A stretch of DNA of 64,000 nucleotides, from NCBI GenBank assembly GCA_905215345.1, contig CAJMPR010000004.1:292934-356933 (forward strand), read 5' to 3'. The stretch's first letter is position 1. Each line of letters begins with the position of its first letter. The translations under genes were made by a program, and so were the position numbers. The stretch is from an uncultured bacterium. GTDB lineage: Bacteria; Bacteroidota; Bacteroidia; Bacteroidales; Bacteroidaceae. This document shows positions 61,629 through 64,000 of the stretch, piece after piece. The notes beneath the pieces were generated by a model that was not told the DNA's origin, ran no database searches, and saw only the letters and a list, made by a program, of their open reading frames with translations.

Positions 61629-61678
61629 CATGACGATGTAACAGCTGATTATTAATCAAATAAATAACAAGTAAAGCT

Positions 61679-62863
61679 ATGGCTAAAGAGAAATTCGAAC
61701 GTACCAAACCGCACGTAAACATTGGTACAATTGGTCACGTAGACCACGGTAAAACCACGTTGACAGCAGCTATCACTACGGTGCTGGGTAAGAAAGGTTT
61801 TTCAGAAGTTAAATCTTTCGATCAGATCGATAACGCTCCTGAAGAAAAAGAAAGAGGTATTACTATTAATACTTCTCACGTAGAGTATGAAACTGCTAAC
61901 CGTCACTATGCTCACGTAGACTGTCCGGGTCACGCCGACTACGTAAAGAACATGGTAACTGGTGCTGCTCAGATGGACGGTGCTATCATCGTAGTTGCTG
62001 CTACTGATGGTCCGATGCCTCAGACTCGTGAGCACATCCTTTTGGCTCGTCAGGTAAACGTTCCGAAGCTGGTTGTATTCATGAACAAGTGCGATATGGT
62101 TGAAGATGCTGAAATGTTGGAACTGGTTGAGATGGAAATGAGAGAACTTCTTTCTTTCTATGATTTCGACGGTGACAATACTCCGATCATTCAGGGTTCT
62201 GCTCTTGGTGCATTGAATGGTGTAGAAAAATGGGAAGACAAAGTAATGGAGCTGATGGAAGCTGTTGATACTTGGATTCCGTTGCCTCCGCGCGATGTTG
62301 ATAAACCTTTCTTGATGCCGGTAGAAGACGTGTTCTCTATCACAGGTCGTGGTACTGTAGCTACAGGTCGTATCGAAACTGGTGTTATCCACGTAGGTGA
62401 TGAAATCGAAATCCTTGGTTTGGGTGAAGATAAGAAATCAGTTGTAACAGGTGTTGAAATGTTCCGCAAACTTCTGGATCAGGGTGAGGCTGGTGACAAC
62501 GTAGGTCTGTTGCTTCGTGGTGTTGACAAGAACGAAATCAAACGTGGTATGGTTCTTTGTAAACCAGGTCAGATTAAACCTCACTCTAAGTTTAAAGCTG
62601 AGGTTTATATCCTGAAGAAAGAAGAAGGTGGTCGTCACACTCCATTCCACAACAAATACCGTCCTCAGTTCTATCTGCGTACTATGGACTGTACAGGTGA
62701 AATCACTCTTCCGGAAGGAACTGAAATGGTGATGCCGGGTGATAATGTAACTATTACTGTAGAGTTGATCTACCCGGTTGCATTGAACATCGGTCTTCGT
62801 TTCGCTATCCGCGAGGGTGGTCGTACAGTAGGTGCTGGTCAGATTACTGAAATTATCGACTAA
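61679..62863 (+). CDS. tuf: Elongation factor Tu
   Basis: 394 residues with the GTPase motifs GHVDHGKTTLTAA (G1), RGITINT (switch I), DCPGHADYV (G3) and MNKCDMV (G4), then two beta-barrel domains ending VGAGQITEI. It delivers aminoacyl-tRNA to the ribosome. The codon use is strongly biased, as expected for high expression. The tRNA genes before and after are probably on the same primary transcript. Confidence 0.98.
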   Translation: MAKEKFERTKPHVNIGTIGHVDHGKTTLTAAITTVLGKKGFSEVKSFDQIDNAPEEKERGITINTSHVEYETANRHYAHVDCPGHADYVKNMVTGAAQMDGAIIVVAATDGPMPQTREHILLARQVNVPKLVVFMNKCDMVEDAEMLELVEMEMRELLSFYDFDGDNTPIIQGSALGALNGVEKWEDKVMELMEAVDTWIPLPPRDVDKPFLMPVEDVFSITGRGTVATGRIETGVIHVGDEIEILGLGEDKKSVVTGVEMFRKLLDQGEAGDNVGLLLRGVDKNEIKRGMVLCKPGQIKPHSKFKAEVYILKKEEGGRHTPFHNKYRPQFYLRTMDCTGEITLPEGTEMVMPGDNVTITVELIYPVALNIGLRFAIREGGRTVGAGQITEIID

Positions 62864-62874
62864 AATTAAATATT

Positions 62875-62908
62875 AATCAGTTCCCGGTAGTATTATCGGG
62901 AACTGATT
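62875..62908 (+). other. Hairpin between tuf and tRNA-Trp
   Basis: AATCAGTTCCCG (62875-62886) pairs perfectly with CGGGAACTGATT (62897-62908). There is no T tract, and the tRNA starts 8 bases later, so RNA processing or partial termination is more likely than full termination. Confidence 0.6.
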
Positions 62909-62916
62909 ATGTACAA

Positions 62917-62989
62917 ACGGGAGTAGCTCAGTTGGTAGAGCACCGGTCTCCAAAACCGGGTGTCGGGAGTTCGAGCCTCTCCTCCCGTG
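62917..62989 (+). tRNA. tRNA-Trp (anticodon CCA)
   Basis: Acceptor ACGGGAG/CTCCCGT, anticodon hairpin CCGGT-CTCCAAA-ACCGG, T arm GAGTTCGAGCCTC and discriminator G. It sits between tuf and secE, as in many Bacteroidota. Confidence 0.95.
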
Positions 62990-63003
62990 CTAATATTTAT
63001 GAA

Positions 63004-63195
63004 ATGAAAAAAGTAGTAGCTTATATTAAAGAATCTTACGACGAACTTGTTCATAAAGTGTCGTGGCCTACGTATTCAGAACTAACTAACAGTGCGGTAG
63101 TTGTTTTATATGCTTCCCTGCTTATTGCATTGGTAGTGTTCGCGATGGACTTCTGTTTCCAGAATTTTATGGAAAAAATAATTTATCCACATTAA
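63004..63195 (+). CDS. secE: Preprotein translocase subunit SecE
   Basis: 63 residues from the ATG at 63004. An amphipathic helix (YIKESYDELVHKVSWPTYSEL) precedes one membrane helix (about 30-52). The upstream open frame runs through the tRNA and is not coding. SecE clamps the SecY channel. nusG follows after 18 bases. Confidence 0.94.
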   Translation: MKKVVAYIKESYDELVHKVSWPTYSELTNSAVVVLYASLLIALVVFAMDFCFQNFMEKIIYPH

Positions 63196-63213
63196 AAAAA
63201 AAGAGGAATTACG

Positions 63214-63756
63214 ATGTCTGAGATTGAAAAGAAATGGTACGTTTTGCGTGCTATTAGCGGAAAAGAAGCTAAGGTAAAAGAGTATCTTGAAGCTGATATT
63301 AAAAACAGCGACCTTGGCGAATATGTGTCTCAGGTATTGATTCCTACCGAAAAGGTATACCAGGTTCGCAATGGTAAAAAAATTGTGAAAGAAAGAAGTT
63401 ATCTTCCTGGTTACGTTTTGGTGGAGGCTGCTTTGGTTGGTGAGGTTTCTCATCATCTGAGAAATACCCCTAATGTGATAGGTTTCTTGGGAGGTTCCGA
63501 TAAACCGGTTCCCCTCAGACAGTCGGAAGTGAATCGTATACTTGGTACAGTGGACGAATTGCAAGAAACGGGTGAAGACTTAAATGTTCCGTATATTGTA
63601 GGTGAAACTGTAAAGGTTACTTTTGGTCCTTTTAGCGGATTCAGTGGTATCATTGAAGAAGTGAATAGTGAAAAGAAGAAACTAAAGGTCATGGTAAAGA
63701 TATTCGGGCGTAAAACACCGCTTGAATTAGGCTTTATGCAAGTGGAAAAGGAATAA
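63214..63756 (+). CDS. nusG: Transcription termination/antitermination factor NusG
   Basis: 180 residues. The N-terminal NGN domain (KKWYVLRAISGKEAKVKEYL, then SYLPGYVLVEA) binds RNA polymerase. The C-terminal KOW domain contains GETVKVTFGPFSGFSGIIEEV. It is the core paralogue, as shown by its place between secE and rplK. Confidence 0.96.
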   Translation: MSEIEKKWYVLRAISGKEAKVKEYLEADIKNSDLGEYVSQVLIPTEKVYQVRNGKKIVKERSYLPGYVLVEAALVGEVSHHLRNTPNVIGFLGGSDKPVPLRQSEVNRILGTVDELQETGEDLNVPYIVGETVKVTFGPFSGFSGIIEEVNSEKKKLKVMVKIFGRKTPLELGFMQVEKE

Positions 63757-63816
63757 CGCAGAATTGTTACGCTGTAGTTGTCCTTCGTTTAATGTTATAT
63801 ATAAATCAATAAAAAA

Positions 63817-64000
63817 ATGGCTAAAGAAGTTGCTGGACTAATCAAATTACAGATTAAAGGAGGCGCGGCAAACCCATCACCTCCCGTTGGACCTGCATTA
63901 GGTTCTAAGGGAATCAACATCATGGAGTTTTGCAAGCAATTCAACGCCAGAACCCAAGACAAGGCAGGTAAGATTTTGCCTGTTATCATTACTTACTACG
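63817..64000 (+). CDS. rplK: 50S ribosomal protein L11, N-terminal part (cut by window edge)
   Basis: The ATG at 63817 opens 61 codons to the edge: MAKEVAGLIKLQIKGGAANP, then PPVGPALGSKGINIMEFCKQF, the conserved L11 N-terminal domain. It binds the GTPase-associated region of 23S rRNA. It continues past the window. Confidence 0.95.
   Translation, partial: MAKEVAGLIKLQIKGGAANPSPPVGPALGSKGINIMEFCKQFNARTQDKAGKILPVIITYY

Overview
The window looks like a chromosomal segment of a gut Bacteroides species (Bacteroidota). Supporting signs are SusC/SusD pairs, a hybrid two-component sensor/regulator, lipoproteins with short lipoboxes, many promoters of the Bacteroides type (TTTG, about 17-20 bp, then TAnnTTTG) and the tRNA-tuf-tRNA(Trp)-secE-nusG-rplK order. 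The species cannot be fixed from the sequence alone. No frameshifted gene was seen; pnp and rplK are cut by the window edges.

Layout. 1-6.4 kb is housekeeping: pnp start (minus), a thioredoxin-fold lipoprotein that lacks the CXXC active site, greA with a terminator-like hairpin in its leader, a HIT protein, mannose-1-phosphate guanylyltransferase (minus), tRNA-Leu, a Crp/Fnr regulator and an acyltransferase. A lone FimB/Mfa2-type lipoprotein (6.4-7.4 kb, minus) follows.

7.7-41.5 kb is a large polysaccharide utilization locus. It holds SusC, SusD, two probable surface glycan-binding lipoproteins, GH43, GH5 with BACON domains, a hybrid two-component system, GH31 with a PA14 insert, GH2, GH3, GH95 and a serine hydrolase. 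This set fits fucogalacto-xyloglucan breakdown: the GH5 endoglucanase cuts the backbone at the surface, and alpha-xylosidase, beta-galactosidase, alpha-fucosidase, arabinofuranosidase and beta-glucosidase finish the oligosaccharides. The substrate is inferred from gene content.

The locus is split at 16.7-21.0 kb by an unrelated cassette. It contains a long non-coding leader, an unknown 148-residue protein, an HU-like DNA-binding protein, a small membrane/coiled-coil protein, an N-acetylmuramoyl-L-alanine amidase with an unusual membrane-anchored extension, a candidate structured RNA and an unknown 152-residue protein. The layout recalls a phage lysis module. This is the part of the window most likely to hold something undescribed.

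41.5-59.3 kb returns to core genes: cobalamin adenosyltransferase, a RecQ-like helicase, the iron-sulfur repair protein overlapping a DUF488 gene, GNAT, an outer-membrane barrel protein, priA, a low-molecular-weight phosphatase, an HD membrane phosphohydrolase, gltX, waaA, a gamma-carbonic-anhydrase-like protein and an Xaa-Pro aminopeptidase. 59.7-64 kb is the translation/transcription cluster: rpsU, a XerC-type recombinase, hpf, three tRNAs, tuf, tRNA-Trp, secE, nusG and rplK.

Intergenic spaces are rich in inverted and 22-bp-period tandem repeats, mainly in and around the glycan locus. One palindromic repeat appears to lie inside the GH95 coding sequence.
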